DNA of 64,000 bases from contig JANSXZ010000003.1 of the NCBI GenBank assembly GCA_024742705.1, forward strand, positions 62,001 to 126,000, read 5' to 3'. The position numbers and the translations under genes were made by a program. The stretch is from Paracoccaceae bacterium. Its GTDB lineage: Bacteria > Pseudomonadota > Alphaproteobacteria > Rhodobacterales > Rhodobacteraceae. Within the stretch, counting starts at the first letter, position 1. Every line of letters begins with the position of its first letter. A model generated the notes under the pieces. It saw nothing but the letters and a program-made list of their open reading frames with translations. It was not told where the DNA came from and made no database searches. Shown here piece by piece: positions 53,124 to 61,900 of the stretch.

Positions 53124-53220
53124 TGCCTGACCACCCCCTGTTATCTTGAAACTCCGCCCACTCTGCACGCCAAAGCGTTAAGAAGTTGCCAACAGATCAG
53201 GTTTTAACGTGTTTGCGCCG

Positions 53221-54954
53221 CTATTTCGGGCCCGGCACGAAGCGCCGTTCGCCCAGCACCAGCGCGTTGACCCCCGAAGCCGCGATGCGGTGGCGTCCGT
53301 TCAGGATGTCGTCGACGGCGCTTGCGGGGATCTCGGCCCAGCTGCCGCTGGCGGTGTCGGTCCAGCCGCCAAGCGCGGCCATTTGCCCGTCGCGCAGCAC
53401 AAAGTGGCGCAGCACCGCGCCGCCACCCTGCCGATAGGCCAGCACGCCCTGGGCGTCGTCCGCCACGCCGGGCAGGAATCGCGCCAGAAGGATGACACAG
53501 CCCGGCGCGTCGGCGCGGCCGGCTTCGCAGCCCTCGGCCAGTTCGGTCAGCTGGTAGGGCGCAAGGCCCTCGAACGCCCGCAGCGGCAGCACGGCGCCCT
53601 CGGGGCGCACCGGAACCGTTGCGCGCAATCGCGGGATCAAACCGGTCGCGACCGCGCGTTCTTCCGCGTTTTCAAAGCCAAAGCGCGTCTGGGCGGCATC
53701 CAGCGCCGCCAATCGCGCCAGCAGAACCGGATCGTCGCCGCGCGCGCGCAGCCGCCCCATGACCGCCTGCCCGGCCCGCCCCCATTCGTGCTGCAACTCC
53801 CACAGCGGCAACCGTCCGGGGCTGTCGGCATGGCGCGCCAACTGATCGCGCGCGGCGATCGCCTGCGGATTCACGACCGGCGTCAGCAACAGCACCGCAG
53901 CCGCCACCGCAGCCAGCGCAAGGCGCGGATTGGCGCGGCGGATCCGCGCCATCCAGCCGCCCCGCCGCAACGCGGCGATACCATAGGCCAGACCATACCC
54001 CAGCATCAGCGCCGCCAGGACCGCCGCGATCACCCGCGCCGGGCTCCAGCCATATTGCGCGACGCGCAGCGCCACCGCCCAGGCCGCAAGACCGGTCATC
54101 ACCGGCAGCATCAGCACCAGGCCGCGCACCGCAAGGCGCATCGCAGGCACCTGCACCGCCGCCGCATCGTCGCGGTCCAGCGCGCAGGCGATCAGGAACA
54201 GGCACAGGCCGGCCATCGCCATCAGCGTCACCGCCGCCGAAAGATCTCCGAAGACCGCGCCCAGCCCCCGCACCGCCAGCGCGATCAGGAACACAACCAC
54301 AACCAACAGCACCGGCGGCACCAGCAACCGCAACAGCCGCAGGATCAGATGCGGCGCAATCTGCGCCTGCATCTCATGCGCCACCGCAAGCCCGAGACCG
54401 CCCACCGCGCCGCTCAGCGTCATGGCCAGCCCGTCCAGCGCCAGGATGCGGTCGATCAGGTCGATTCCGACCAGCCCCAGCAGCGCGTCCGAGGCCGCCA
54501 GCGTGGCCCAGAAGGCGCCGATGAAAACCCCGCCCGCGGCACCGCGCACCAGGATGTCCCATGTGATGTCGAAAGCCGTGGCATAGCCCGGCTGACCGCG
54601 CAGCCGGCCCGCGGCAAGCGGCGTCGCCAGCGCGGTGCCGATGCCCGCGATGCCGGCCAGCGCACCCGCCGCATCGCCAAGGCCGGGACCGTCGAAGCGG
54701 AAGCTGGCCCAGATCAGAAGCGCCGTGGCCACCCCCGCGATCCCCGCCGCCGCCGGCAGCGCCACCGCGATCCGCAAGGGCCCGATCAGCGCCAGAAGCG
54801 TGCCGGCCAGGGCCGCGACACCAAAGAAACCGCCCAGATGCAGCCGCGGCGCCAGATCGGCGGCATCCAGCCACCACAGCGCCCAGCCCGCCACCGCGCC
54901 CAGCGCGGCCATCAGAACCCGCGGCGCCCGGCCGCCCGGATAGTCGCCTGCCAT
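53221..54954 (-). CDS. DUF4153 multi-helix membrane protein
   Basis: This is a 577-residue protein with about ten hydrophobic helices in the first 370 residues and a soluble C-terminal part containing ARDQLARHADSPGRLPLWELQHEWGRAG-like text and AEERAVATGLIPRL. This layout is that of DUF4153 proteins of unknown function. In-frame starts exist at 54954 and 54981; the former has a GGTCGGGG site. It stands alone, between the H-NOX pair and the second MttB-family gene. Confidence 0.78.
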   Translation of the reverse strand: MAGDYPGGRAPRVLMAALGAVAGWALWWLDAADLAPRLHLGGFFGVAALAGTLLALIGPLRIAVALPAAAGIAGVATALLIWASFRFDGPGLGDAAGALAGIAGIGTALATPLAAGRLRGQPGYATAFDITWDILVRGAAGGVFIGAFWATLAASDALLGLVGIDLIDRILALDGLAMTLSGAVGGLGLAVAHEMQAQIAPHLILRLLRLLVPPVLLVVVVFLIALAVRGLGAVFGDLSAAVTLMAMAGLCLFLIACALDRDDAAAVQVPAMRLAVRGLVLMLPVMTGLAAWAVALRVAQYGWSPARVIAAVLAALMLGYGLAYGIAALRRGGWMARIRRANPRLALAAVAAAVLLLTPVVNPQAIAARDQLARHADSPGRLPLWELQHEWGRAGQAVMGRLRARGDDPVLLARLAALDAAQTRFGFENAEERAVATGLIPRLRATVPVRPEGAVLPLRAFEGLAPYQLTELAEGCEAGRADAPGCVILLARFLPGVADDAQGVLAYRQGGGAVLRHFVLRDGQMAALGGWTDTASGSWAEIPASAVDDILNGRHRIAASGVNALVLGERRFVPGPK

Positions 54955-55046
54955 GGTAGTGCCCCGACCTGGTTGTTCCATCGCCAGGTCAGGCTAGCGT
55001 CTGAAACCGGATCTGGCCAGTTCTCTGCGCCCGCCCTGGCGTGGAT

Positions 55047-56615
55047 TCAGAAATCGGTCGGCGCGCCGCCTTCCGATTTGCGCCGCGCGACGAAATCCGC
55101 CAGTTCCTCGCGGATCGCCGGATCCATCGGCGGCTCCTCGAAATCGGCGATGATGGCCTTGAACAGGTGGTGCGCGCGCTCGGGCGTCCAGACGCCACCG
55201 GCCGCGGCCCAGCCTTCATAGTTCTTCCAGTCACTGACGAAGGGCGAATAGAACGCCTTTTCATAGCGGTCCTGGGTGTGCTGGATGCCGAAGAAATGCC
55301 CGCCCGAGCCGACCTCGCGGATCGCGTCCAGGGCAATCTCGTCGGGGCCGGTGGCGGTGATCTCGGGCTCCATGTAGCGCTGGATCATTTGCAGGACTTC
55401 GCAGTCCATGATGAATTTCTCGGGGCTGGCGATCAGCCCGCCCTCAAGCCAGCCAGCCGCGTGATAGACCATGTTGGCGCCCGATTGCACCGCCGACCAC
55501 AGGCTGTTCGAGGTTTCCCACATCGCCTGGCCATCGGGCACATTGGCCGCGCAGACGCCGCTGGCGCGCATCGGAAGCCCGTAGAACCGCGCCAGTTGCC
55601 CGGTCATCTGCGTCGCGCGCATGTATTCCGGCGTGCCGAAGGCCGGCGCACCGGATTTCATGTCGACATTGCTGGTGAAGGTGCCGATCGCGCAGGGGCA
55701 ACCGGGGTTGATGATCTGGGCCAGAACGATCGCGCAGAGCCCTTCCGCGATGGATTGCGCCACCGCGCCCGCCATGGTCACCGGCGCCATCGCCCCGGCC
55801 AGCGTGAAGGGCGTGACCACACAGCCCTGCCCGCGCCGCGCCAGGCGCATCCAGCCGTCCAGCATCGGAATGTCGTGTTTCAGCGGCGATGTCGAATTGA
55901 TGTTGGTATACATCCGCGGGGTGGCATCGAATTCGGCGTGGCTCAGCCCGCCGGCGATGCGCACCATCTCCATCACGTCCTCGACACGCTCGGCGCCCAG
56001 GCTGTAGGCATGCATGACCTTGTCGGTGATCGTCAGCTTGTCATAGAGCACGTCGAGATGGCGCACGCTGGCGTGGATGTCGACGGGTTCCACCGGGTAT
56101 CCGCCGGCAAAGTGGATGCAGTTGAAATATTGCGTCAGCTTCAGAAGGTTGCGGCATTGCTCGCGGGTGCCGGGCATCTTCGTGCCCAGTTCCATATCCC
56201 AGTAGTTCGGCGGCGAGCTGACATTGCCAAAGACGATATGGCCGTCGCCGATGGTGATCTTGCGGTCGGGGTTGCGCGGGGTCAGCGTGAAGGACGCGGG
56301 CGCGAGGGCGATGTGCTCCATAACGAAATCGCGGCCCATGCGCACGTTCTCGCCGGTGACGGTGCATCCCGCGCGGCGCAGGATATCCAGCGCCTCGTGG
56401 TTGAGAAATTCGATCCCGATTTCCTCGAGGATGCGCATCGCGCCATCGTGGATCGCCTGCACCCCCTCGGGGCTCAGCGGTTCCGTGGGGCGGTCGATGT
56501 TGACCGGCACGCGCCAGGGCATCTGTTCGATCACCGCACCGCCGCGCCGTGCCGCGTTGCCTGCCCGTCCTCCGCCGCGTTTCCTGCGTTGGGGTGCGAT
56601 TGCTGTGTCTGCCAT
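55047..56615 (-). CDS. Trimethylamine methyltransferase (MttB) family protein, second copy
   Basis: This is a 522-residue non-pyrrolysine MttB-superfamily protein with an unbroken frame. A basic, Gly/Arg-rich N-terminal tail of about 30 residues precedes the barrel. It shares GAPAFGTPEY, GGWLEGGL-like AAGWLEGGLIASPEKF and FTLAGAMAPVTMAGAVAQ with the copy at 10246. The start at 56615 has a GGAGG site. No corrinoid protein, reductive activator or transporter is adjacent, so its methyl acceptor is unclear. The next gene upstream encodes RidA. Confidence 0.9.
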   Translation of the reverse strand: MADTAIAPQRRKRGGGRAGNAARRGGAVIEQMPWRVPVNIDRPTEPLSPEGVQAIHDGAMRILEEIGIEFLNHEALDILRRAGCTVTGENVRMGRDFVMEHIALAPASFTLTPRNPDRKITIGDGHIVFGNVSSPPNYWDMELGTKMPGTREQCRNLLKLTQYFNCIHFAGGYPVEPVDIHASVRHLDVLYDKLTITDKVMHAYSLGAERVEDVMEMVRIAGGLSHAEFDATPRMYTNINSTSPLKHDIPMLDGWMRLARRGQGCVVTPFTLAGAMAPVTMAGAVAQSIAEGLCAIVLAQIINPGCPCAIGTFTSNVDMKSGAPAFGTPEYMRATQMTGQLARFYGLPMRASGVCAANVPDGQAMWETSNSLWSAVQSGANMVYHAAGWLEGGLIASPEKFIMDCEVLQMIQRYMEPEITATGPDEIALDAIREVGSGGHFFGIQHTQDRYEKAFYSPFVSDWKNYEGWAAAGGVWTPERAHHLFKAIIADFEEPPMDPAIREELADFVARRKSEGGAPTDF

Positions 56616-56721
56616 GGGTGCCTCCGGGTGATCGGTTCCCAATGAAAGCCCGATCGACCCGCGCGCTGCCTTTCTGAATGCGACGGCGGGTGTCGCATTT
56701 ACGGAACCGCGCGGGCCGTGA

Positions 56722-57210
56722 TCAGAGCGGGAGCACCAGCACTTCGGCCTCGATTTCGACGGCGATGTTCATCGGCAACGATCCCATGCCCACCGCCGAA
56801 CGCGCGTGCCGCCCGACCTCGCGGCCGAACAGATCGAGGATCAGGTGCGAAAACCCGTTCATCACCTGCGGGTGCCGGTCGAAGCCGGGCACCGCGTTGA
56901 CCATGCCGAACACCCGCGCCCAGCCGGAGATGCGGTCAAGATCGCCCAGCGCCCGGTGCAGCCCGGCCAGGATCGCCAGCCCGGTGGCCTCGGCCAGGTG
57001 CGCGGCCTCCTCAACGCTGACCGTATCGCCGACCTTGCCAAAAGGGCCCATGACCGATCCATCGGGCGCCAGCGCCGAGGCGCCCGACACAAAGGCCCGC
57101 GTGCCGCGCAGGTTGACCTCGGGAAACGGCAGGACCATGCCTTCGGGCAAGCGGATCGGTGCCGGCAGCACCATGCCGCGCGACGCGATGCGCGCTTCGA
57201 TCACAGCCAT
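56722..57210 (-). CDS. RidA-family protein (enamine/imine deaminase fold)
   Basis: This is a 162-residue YjgF/YER057c/UK114-family protein. Conserved parts are LRGTRAFVSGASAL, EEAAHLAEATGLAILAGLHRALGDLD and SAVGMGSLPMNIAVEIEAEV. The family hydrolyses reactive enamines or imines from PLP enzymes and also includes RidA-like proteins of catabolic operons. The start overlaps the HAD phosphatase stop by 10 nt. The usual final arginine region is changed here, so deaminase activity is uncertain. Confidence 0.88.
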   Translation of the reverse strand: MAVIEARIASRGMVLPAPIRLPEGMVLPFPEVNLRGTRAFVSGASALAPDGSVMGPFGKVGDTVSVEEAAHLAEATGLAILAGLHRALGDLDRISGWARVFGMVNAVPGFDRHPQVMNGFSHLILDLFGREVGRHARSAVGMGSLPMNIAVEIEAEVLVLPL

Positions 57211-57932
57211 CGTTCCGCCCCAGCCAGGCCCAGCCATTGCGGCAGGTGGCCGATGCCCGGCAGAACCGCATCCGCATGCGGCGCCAGTTCCGCGGCCTGC
57301 GCCATCCCGGTCAGAACCGCCACCGCGATCATCCCCGCCGACCGCGCGGCGATCATGTCGTGGGTGCTGTCACCCACCATCACGATGCGCGCTGGCGGAA
57401 CCGACACCGCGGCGGCAAAGGCAAGCAGCTGGCCCGGTCCGGGCTTGGCGCCATGTCCGCTGTCGAAACCGGCGATGAAATCGAATCGGTCGGCCACCCC
57501 GGCGCGCGCCAGATGCGCCAGCGCCGGCGCCTCGGCATCGTTGGTCGCAACGCCCAACCGAAGGCCCGCGTCGCGCAGCCCGCCGAGAAAAGGCGCAAGC
57601 GGCACCGCCTCGATCTGCGGCGCCTGCGCGGCCTCGTCGTTCAGCAGCGCGATGATCCCCGAAAGCGACAGATGCGGCAGAAACGGTGCCAGCGCGGCGG
57701 CGATCTCGCCCGGTGTGCCGGCAATCGCGATGCTGGCCGGATCGAATTGCGACTGCCCCACATCGAACCCGATCGCCGCGCCCATCCGCGTGGCCCGCGC
57801 CGTGTCGTCGTCGCAGACCCGCATCAGGAAGGCCATCGCCCAGGCTTCCCATGTGGCCCGGAAATCGAACAGGGTGCCATCCTTGTCGAACAGCACCGCA
57901 CCGACATGATCCGCGCGGGTGCTCAGGTCCAA
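57201..57932 (-). CDS. HAD-family phosphatase (phosphoglycolate phosphatase-like)
   Basis: This is a 243-residue haloacid-dehalogenase-type hydrolase. Motif I is FDKDGTLFDF with Asp16 and Asp18, motif II VATND, and motif IV IVMVGDSTHDM. A helical cap lies between motifs I and II, as in Gph. The substrate is not certain. It overlaps DUF3572 by 10 nt and RidA by 10 nt, indicating a coupled trio. Confidence 0.9.
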   Translation of the reverse strand: MDLSTRADHVGAVLFDKDGTLFDFRATWEAWAMAFLMRVCDDDTARATRMGAAIGFDVGQSQFDPASIAIAGTPGEIAAALAPFLPHLSLSGIIALLNDEAAQAPQIEAVPLAPFLGGLRDAGLRLGVATNDAEAPALAHLARAGVADRFDFIAGFDSGHGAKPGPGQLLAFAAAVSVPPARIVMVGDSTHDMIAARSAGMIAVAVLTGMAQAAELAPHADAVLPGIGHLPQWLGLAGAERWL

Positions 57933-58207
57933 TGCACCTCTCCCCCGCCGGGCAGCGCCGCGCGGGCCATCATCGGCTGTTCATAGGCCAGCCCCGCGCC
58001 GTCGCAGAACGCGACCACCCAGGCGTCGTCCATCATCACGAAGTCCAGAACCGACCCGAGGAATTCCGCATCGGCGGCGCGCGCGCGCAGGTCCGACTCG
58101 GATGCGCCCGTGGCCCCCAGGAACACCGGCAGCAGGTTTTCGTTGCCCACCAGCCATGCCAGCGCCCGCAGCGCGACAGTCTCGGCGGTTTCGCGCGACA
58201 GGGACAT
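57923..58207 (-). CDS. DUF3572 protein
   Basis: This is a 94-residue alphaproteobacterial protein of unknown function. The DUF3572 pattern is seen in ETVALRALAWLVGN and FLGATGASESDLR and DFVMMDDAWVVAFCD. It is the first gene of the minus-strand trio with HAD and RidA and is divergent from the pleD-like gene, an arrangement common in this group. Confidence 0.9.
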   Translation of the reverse strand: MSLSRETAETVALRALAWLVGNENLLPVFLGATGASESDLRARAADAEFLGSVLDFVMMDDAWVVAFCDGAGLAYEQPMMARAALPGGGEVHWT

Positions 58208-58302
58208 TTCGATTCAGTCTTTAATGGCTGTGGAAAGGGTTTGTTAACTTATTCGTATCAAAGGTGAGACAAGACGAAAAGGCAAGCGGTGAAGGGTACA
58301 AA

Positions 58303-59709
58303 GTGCGCGGAACTATTCTGATTCTTGACGGCGTGGCCACCAATCGCATCCTGTTGAAGGCGAAACTGGCGCCCGGCTGCTACGATGTGCTGCAGGCCGA
58401 TACCTGCGCGCAGGCGGTGGCGCTGGCGGCGCGCACCCGGCTGGATGTCATCGTGATTTCCGGCGCGCGCCAGGACGGCAAGGCCGAAGAGACCTGCCGC
58501 AGCCTGAAGGCGCAGCCCGACCTGGCGCGGGTGCCGGTCATCGCCATCACCGCCAGCAAGGATCCGGCGCTGCGCCGCGCGGTTCTGGCCGCCGGCGCCG
58601 AGGACGTGATGGCGCATCCGGTGGACGACCTGACACTGCTGGCGCGCCTGCGCAGCCTGATCCGCGACCGATCCATCGCCGAGGAACTGCGGATGCGCGA
58701 AGGCACGACACGGGCGCTGGGCTTCGCCGAGCCCGAACCCGCCTTCACGCAACGCGCGCGCATCGCGCTGATTGCCGGCGATGCGGCCACCGGCATGGCC
58801 TGGTGCACCGCCCTGCGCCACTGCGTTCCGCACGAGGTCTGGCAGGTGCCGCGTGACTTGGCGCTGGCGCGGCTGTCCGAACGGCAGGCGCCCGATGTCT
58901 GCGTTCTGGCGCTTGATCCGGCCTGCCCGGCGGCGGGGCTGCGCCTGCTGGCGGATCTGCGCGCGCGACCGGCCCTGCGCCATGCCGGGCTGATCGTGGT
59001 GGTGCCCGGCGATGCCGCGGCGCTTGCGGCCGATGCGCTTGACATGGGCGCCGCCGACGTGATGCGCGACGGCTTCGAGCCGCGCGAACTGGCGCTGCGT
59101 CTGGGCCACCAGGTGCGCGCGAAACAGACCAAGGACAGGCTGCGCGCCACGGTGCGCAGCGGTCTGGCCGCGGCGATCATCGATCCGCTGACCGGCCTCT
59201 ACAACCGCCGCTATGTGATGCCGCATCTGGCGCGCATCGCCGCCCAGAGCGCGGCGACCGGACGGCAATTCACCGTGATGATGGCCGATCTGGATCACTT
59301 CAAATCCATAAACGACAGCTACGGTCATCCGGTGGGCGATGCCGTGCTCTGCGAGGCGGCCCGCCGGCTGAGCACGAACCTGCGCGCCGTCGATCTGGTG
59401 GCGCGGATGGGTGGCGAGGAATTCCTGATCGTCATGCCCGACACCGACAGCGCGGCGGCACGAAGCGCCGGCGAGCGGCTGCGCGGCCTGATCGACGACA
59501 CCCCCTTCGCCGTGCCCGGATCTGCGGCGACGCTGCATGTCACCGTCAGCATCGGTATCACCGTCAGCCGCGAGGCCGGGCCGCGCGCGGACCCGCGCAC
59601 CGAAGGACCGGACGGCCCGGACCGGATGATCGACCTGGCCGATCGCGCGCTCTATAACGCCAAGGACTCCGGGCGCAACCGCGTGCGGCTGCTGGCCGCG
59701 CAGGCCTGA
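58303..59709 (+). CDS. pleD: PleD-like response regulator with GGDEF domain
   Basis: This is a 468-residue protein with two receiver domains and a GGDEF cyclase domain, the PleD layout. In the first receiver, LILDG keeps one acidic residue, but the phosphorylatable Asp is replaced by Ser (VIVISG) and the conserved Lys by His (AHPVDD). The cyclase has RMGGEEF and the inhibition site RAVD five residues before it. The start is likely the GTG at 58303 (GAAGGG upstream); a GTG at 58264 is also in frame. It should produce c-di-GMP but probably without classical phosphorylation. Confidence 0.88.
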   Translation: MRGTILILDGVATNRILLKAKLAPGCYDVLQADTCAQAVALAARTRLDVIVISGARQDGKAEETCRSLKAQPDLARVPVIAITASKDPALRRAVLAAGAEDVMAHPVDDLTLLARLRSLIRDRSIAEELRMREGTTRALGFAEPEPAFTQRARIALIAGDAATGMAWCTALRHCVPHEVWQVPRDLALARLSERQAPDVCVLALDPACPAAGLRLLADLRARPALRHAGLIVVVPGDAAALAADALDMGAADVMRDGFEPRELALRLGHQVRAKQTKDRLRATVRSGLAAAIIDPLTGLYNRRYVMPHLARIAAQSAATGRQFTVMMADLDHFKSINDSYGHPVGDAVLCEAARRLSTNLRAVDLVARMGGEEFLIVMPDTDSAAARSAGERLRGLIDDTPFAVPGSAATLHVTVSIGITVSREAGPRADPRTEGPDGPDRMIDLADRALYNAKDSGRNRVRLLAAQA

Positions 59710-59712
59710 GCG

Positions 59713-60180
59713 TCAGTCGCCCGGCGCCGGTGGCCGGCCATGCCCGCGCGGGCGCGCCATCCGCGAAGCGACCCTTTCGGCATAGGCGGCCCGGTCGGCG
59801 GTGGCCATCTCCGAAAGATGCCGCACCCAGAGATCGGTCGCGACCGCGCGGCTGGTTTCCATGTCGGCGGTGCGCCGGGCCATAAGGTCGCGCAGGCCAT
59901 CCGCATCGAAGGGTTCGGCGCGGATCGCGTTCAGGATATCCGCTTCGACGCCGCGGCGGTCATCCGCCATGGCGCGCCGCGCGGCGCGCAGCTCGCGTCC
60001 GATGGCGTGGCGCGCCTCGGCGGGCATCTCGCGGAACAGCGTCATCGCTGACCGCGCGCCCCCCGCATCGTGAACCCGCCACCATATGCCCACGGCCACC
60101 CCAACGAACAGAAGGTTCAGCCCCAGCGACGCGATCAGCGCCAAACGGGTACGGCGCCCTGTGGTTCCTGTCCGGTCCAT
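59713..60180 (-). CDS. Periplasmic metal-sensor-like protein (CnrX/Spy-like)
   Basis: This is a 155-residue protein with one N-terminal membrane helix (LALIASLGLNLLFVGVAVGIWW) and a helical periplasmic domain. The segment REMPAEARHAIGRELRAARR and DADGLRDLMARRTADMETSR resembles heavy-metal resistance / CpxP-Spy-type sensors. It lies downstream of an ECF sigma gene and a membrane protein gene, 4 bp after the latter, so it is probably the sensor arm. Ligand unknown. Confidence 0.78.
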   Translation of the reverse strand: MDRTGTTGRRTRLALIASLGLNLLFVGVAVGIWWRVHDAGGARSAMTLFREMPAEARHAIGRELRAARRAMADDRRGVEADILNAIRAEPFDADGLRDLMARRTADMETSRAVATDLWVRHLSEMATADRAAYAERVASRMARPRGHGRPPAPGD

Positions 60181-60184
60181 CTTG

Positions 60185-60562
60185 TCATCCCCCATCCAAG
60201 GCCAGCAGAATTTCGTCGCCCGTGACCGGCAGCAGGTCATAGCCGGCGGCGGCCCCGATCCAGATTTCGAGGGGATCGGGGATCTGGGCCAGAGGCGCAA
60301 GTCCGATTGTCAGCCCGGCACAGGCCGCGGCCGCCAGGGCGCCCAGCCCCGCCCAGCCCCCCAGCACATCGAAGATGCGGCGGCCGCGCGCCACAGCGGC
60401 GCGCCTTGGCGCCGCGCGTCTCTGGGTTTCGCGGTTCGCATCCGCCAGCACCCGCGCCGTCCATGCGGACGACGGCGGCGCCGGGTCGCGCGCGGCGGCA
60501 AAGTAGGGACCAAGGAAGGCATCGTCGTCGGCGGGATCTTGCGGTGCGTGGCGCTCAGTCAT
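60185..60562 (-). CDS. Probable anti-sigma or membrane regulator of the adjacent ECF sigma factor
   Basis: This is a 125-residue protein with a cytoplasmic N-terminus (RVLADANRETQRR) and a central hydrophobic segment (LGALAAAACAGLTIGLAPLA). It overlaps the sigma gene end by 8 nt. The architecture fits a one-helix anti-sigma factor, but no zinc HxxxCxxC motif is present. Call made mainly by position. Confidence 0.6.
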   Translation of the reverse strand: MTERHAPQDPADDDAFLGPYFAAARDPAPPSSAWTARVLADANRETQRRAAPRRAAVARGRRIFDVLGGWAGLGALAAAACAGLTIGLAPLAQIPDPLEIWIGAAAGYDLLPVTGDEILLALDGG

Positions 60563-61154
60563 CGTCGTACCCCAGTTCGGCGCGTCGCCCCCGAAGGGCT
60601 TGCGCCAGTTGCTTCTTGCCGCGCGCGGTCAGACTCTCGACCGCTTCGGTGCCAATGTCCATGATCGCGGCGATCTCGGCATTGCCCAACCCCTCGATAT
60701 GGCGCAGCACCACCGCCTGGCGCTGCCGGTCGGGCAAATCGTCGAGCGCAGCGCGCAGGGCTTCGGCACGGCTGCGCTCCTGCATCCGCTCCGGGGCGCC
60801 TTGGGCCGGATCGGGCGGTTCGGGCACCTGGTCCAGCGCTGGCCCGCCGCGCCGTTTGCGCCGCCGCAGGTGATCGATGCAGAGGTTCGAAACCACCCGC
60901 AGCAACCAAGTCGAAACGCGCGCGTCGCCGGTCTGCCAATCGGGCGCGAGACGCCACAGCCGCAACATCGCCTCCTGTGCCACATCCTCGGCTTCGGCCC
61001 GGTCGCCCAGCATCCGCGTGGCCAGAGCCACCGCCGGCGGCCCCAGCCGCTGCGCCAGCTGGGCCGCCGCATCCGGATCGCCCCGCGCATAGAGCGCGAG
61101 GAGATCGGCATCGTCGCGCGGGGCCAGGGGTTCGGACGGGCGGATCATGCGCAT
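60555..61154 (-). CDS. ECF-type RNA polymerase sigma factor
   Basis: This is a 199-residue sigma-70 family member. Region 2 is LATRMLGDRAEAEDVAQEAMLRLWR, with SNLCIDHLRRRKRR, and region 4 is LPDRQRQAVVLRHIEGLGNAEIAAIMDIGTEAVES. There is no region 1 or 3. Start 61154 (MRMIRPSEPL) or 61148; a GTG further up at 61175 is also in frame. It should direct transcription of a small regulon with the downstream membrane and periplasmic proteins. Confidence 0.93.
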   Translation of the reverse strand: MRMIRPSEPLAPRDDADLLALYARGDPDAAAQLAQRLGPPAVALATRMLGDRAEAEDVAQEAMLRLWRLAPDWQTGDARVSTWLLRVVSNLCIDHLRRRKRRGGPALDQVPEPPDPAQGAPERMQERSRAEALRAALDDLPDRQRQAVVLRHIEGLGNAEIAAIMDIGTEAVESLTARGKKQLAQALRGRRAELGYDDD

Positions 61155-61225
61155 GGCATACGCCCCGCGCGGCACTGGCGCCAGTTCGCATTGCGTCCCT
61201 GTGGCCCCGCGCGCATCAGGCAGGA

Positions 61226-61705
61226 TCAGTCCGCGCTGTGCCGGTCGCCGTGGCCACGCCCGCCCATGCGCGCACGCATGGCATCGAACTCCTCGCGCGA
61301 AATGGTGCCGCTTTCGTCCTGATCGAGCCGGGCGAAGCCGCGCGCCATCCGATCGGGCGGCGGTGCCATCTCGTCGATGCTGAGCCGGCCATCGCCATCG
61401 CTGTCGCGCCGGTCGATCATCCGTGCCGCGCGGCGCGCCATCGGGCCCTTCATCGCCGTCTCGATCTCTGCCGCGCTCAGCGTGCCATCGGCATCGGTAT
61501 CGGCGGCCTCGAAGCGCAGGCGCGCCACGGCCTGCATTTCGGACTGCGACAGCGCACCGTCGCCGTCGGTATCGATCTGGTCAAAGTCCATCGCGGCAAA
61601 GCCACGCGGGCCATGCCCGCCATCGCGTGCCATCGCGACGCCCACGGTCAGACCGGCGACGGCGACGGCCACGGCGACGGAGGAAAGGATCAGGGTTGGT
61701 TTCAT
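61226..61705 (-). CDS. Exported EF-hand calcium-binding protein
   Basis: This is a 159-residue protein. A signal peptide (LSSVAVAVAVAGLTVGVAMA) is followed by four EF-hand loops: DTDGDGALSQSE, DTDADGTLSAAE, DSDGDGRLSIDE and DQDESGTISREE. All loops keep the acidic ligands at positions 1, 3, 5 and 12. It is upstream of and in line with the ECF sigma operon, suggesting a calcium- or metal-related envelope signal. The exact function is unknown. Confidence 0.88.
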   Translation of the reverse strand: MKPTLILSSVAVAVAVAGLTVGVAMARDGGHGPRGFAAMDFDQIDTDGDGALSQSEMQAVARLRFEAADTDADGTLSAAEIETAMKGPMARRAARMIDRRDSDGDGRLSIDEMAPPPDRMARGFARLDQDESGTISREEFDAMRARMGGRGHGDRHSAD

Positions 61706-61900
61706 CGGTTTGCCTCATTGGGTTGGTGCGTCCGGGTGCGGCGGGGTGCCTGTCCGGGTTGCGTGACTGACAAACGCACCGGCGCCGGCGTTCCGTCGCG
61801 ATCGCCGCGAAAAACTTTGCGACATCGCGCCGCAAGGACCGTCTGTCTCATTCCGGGCGGTGCCGGGCGCGCCCATGTTGCGGGCAATCGGAGAACCAAG

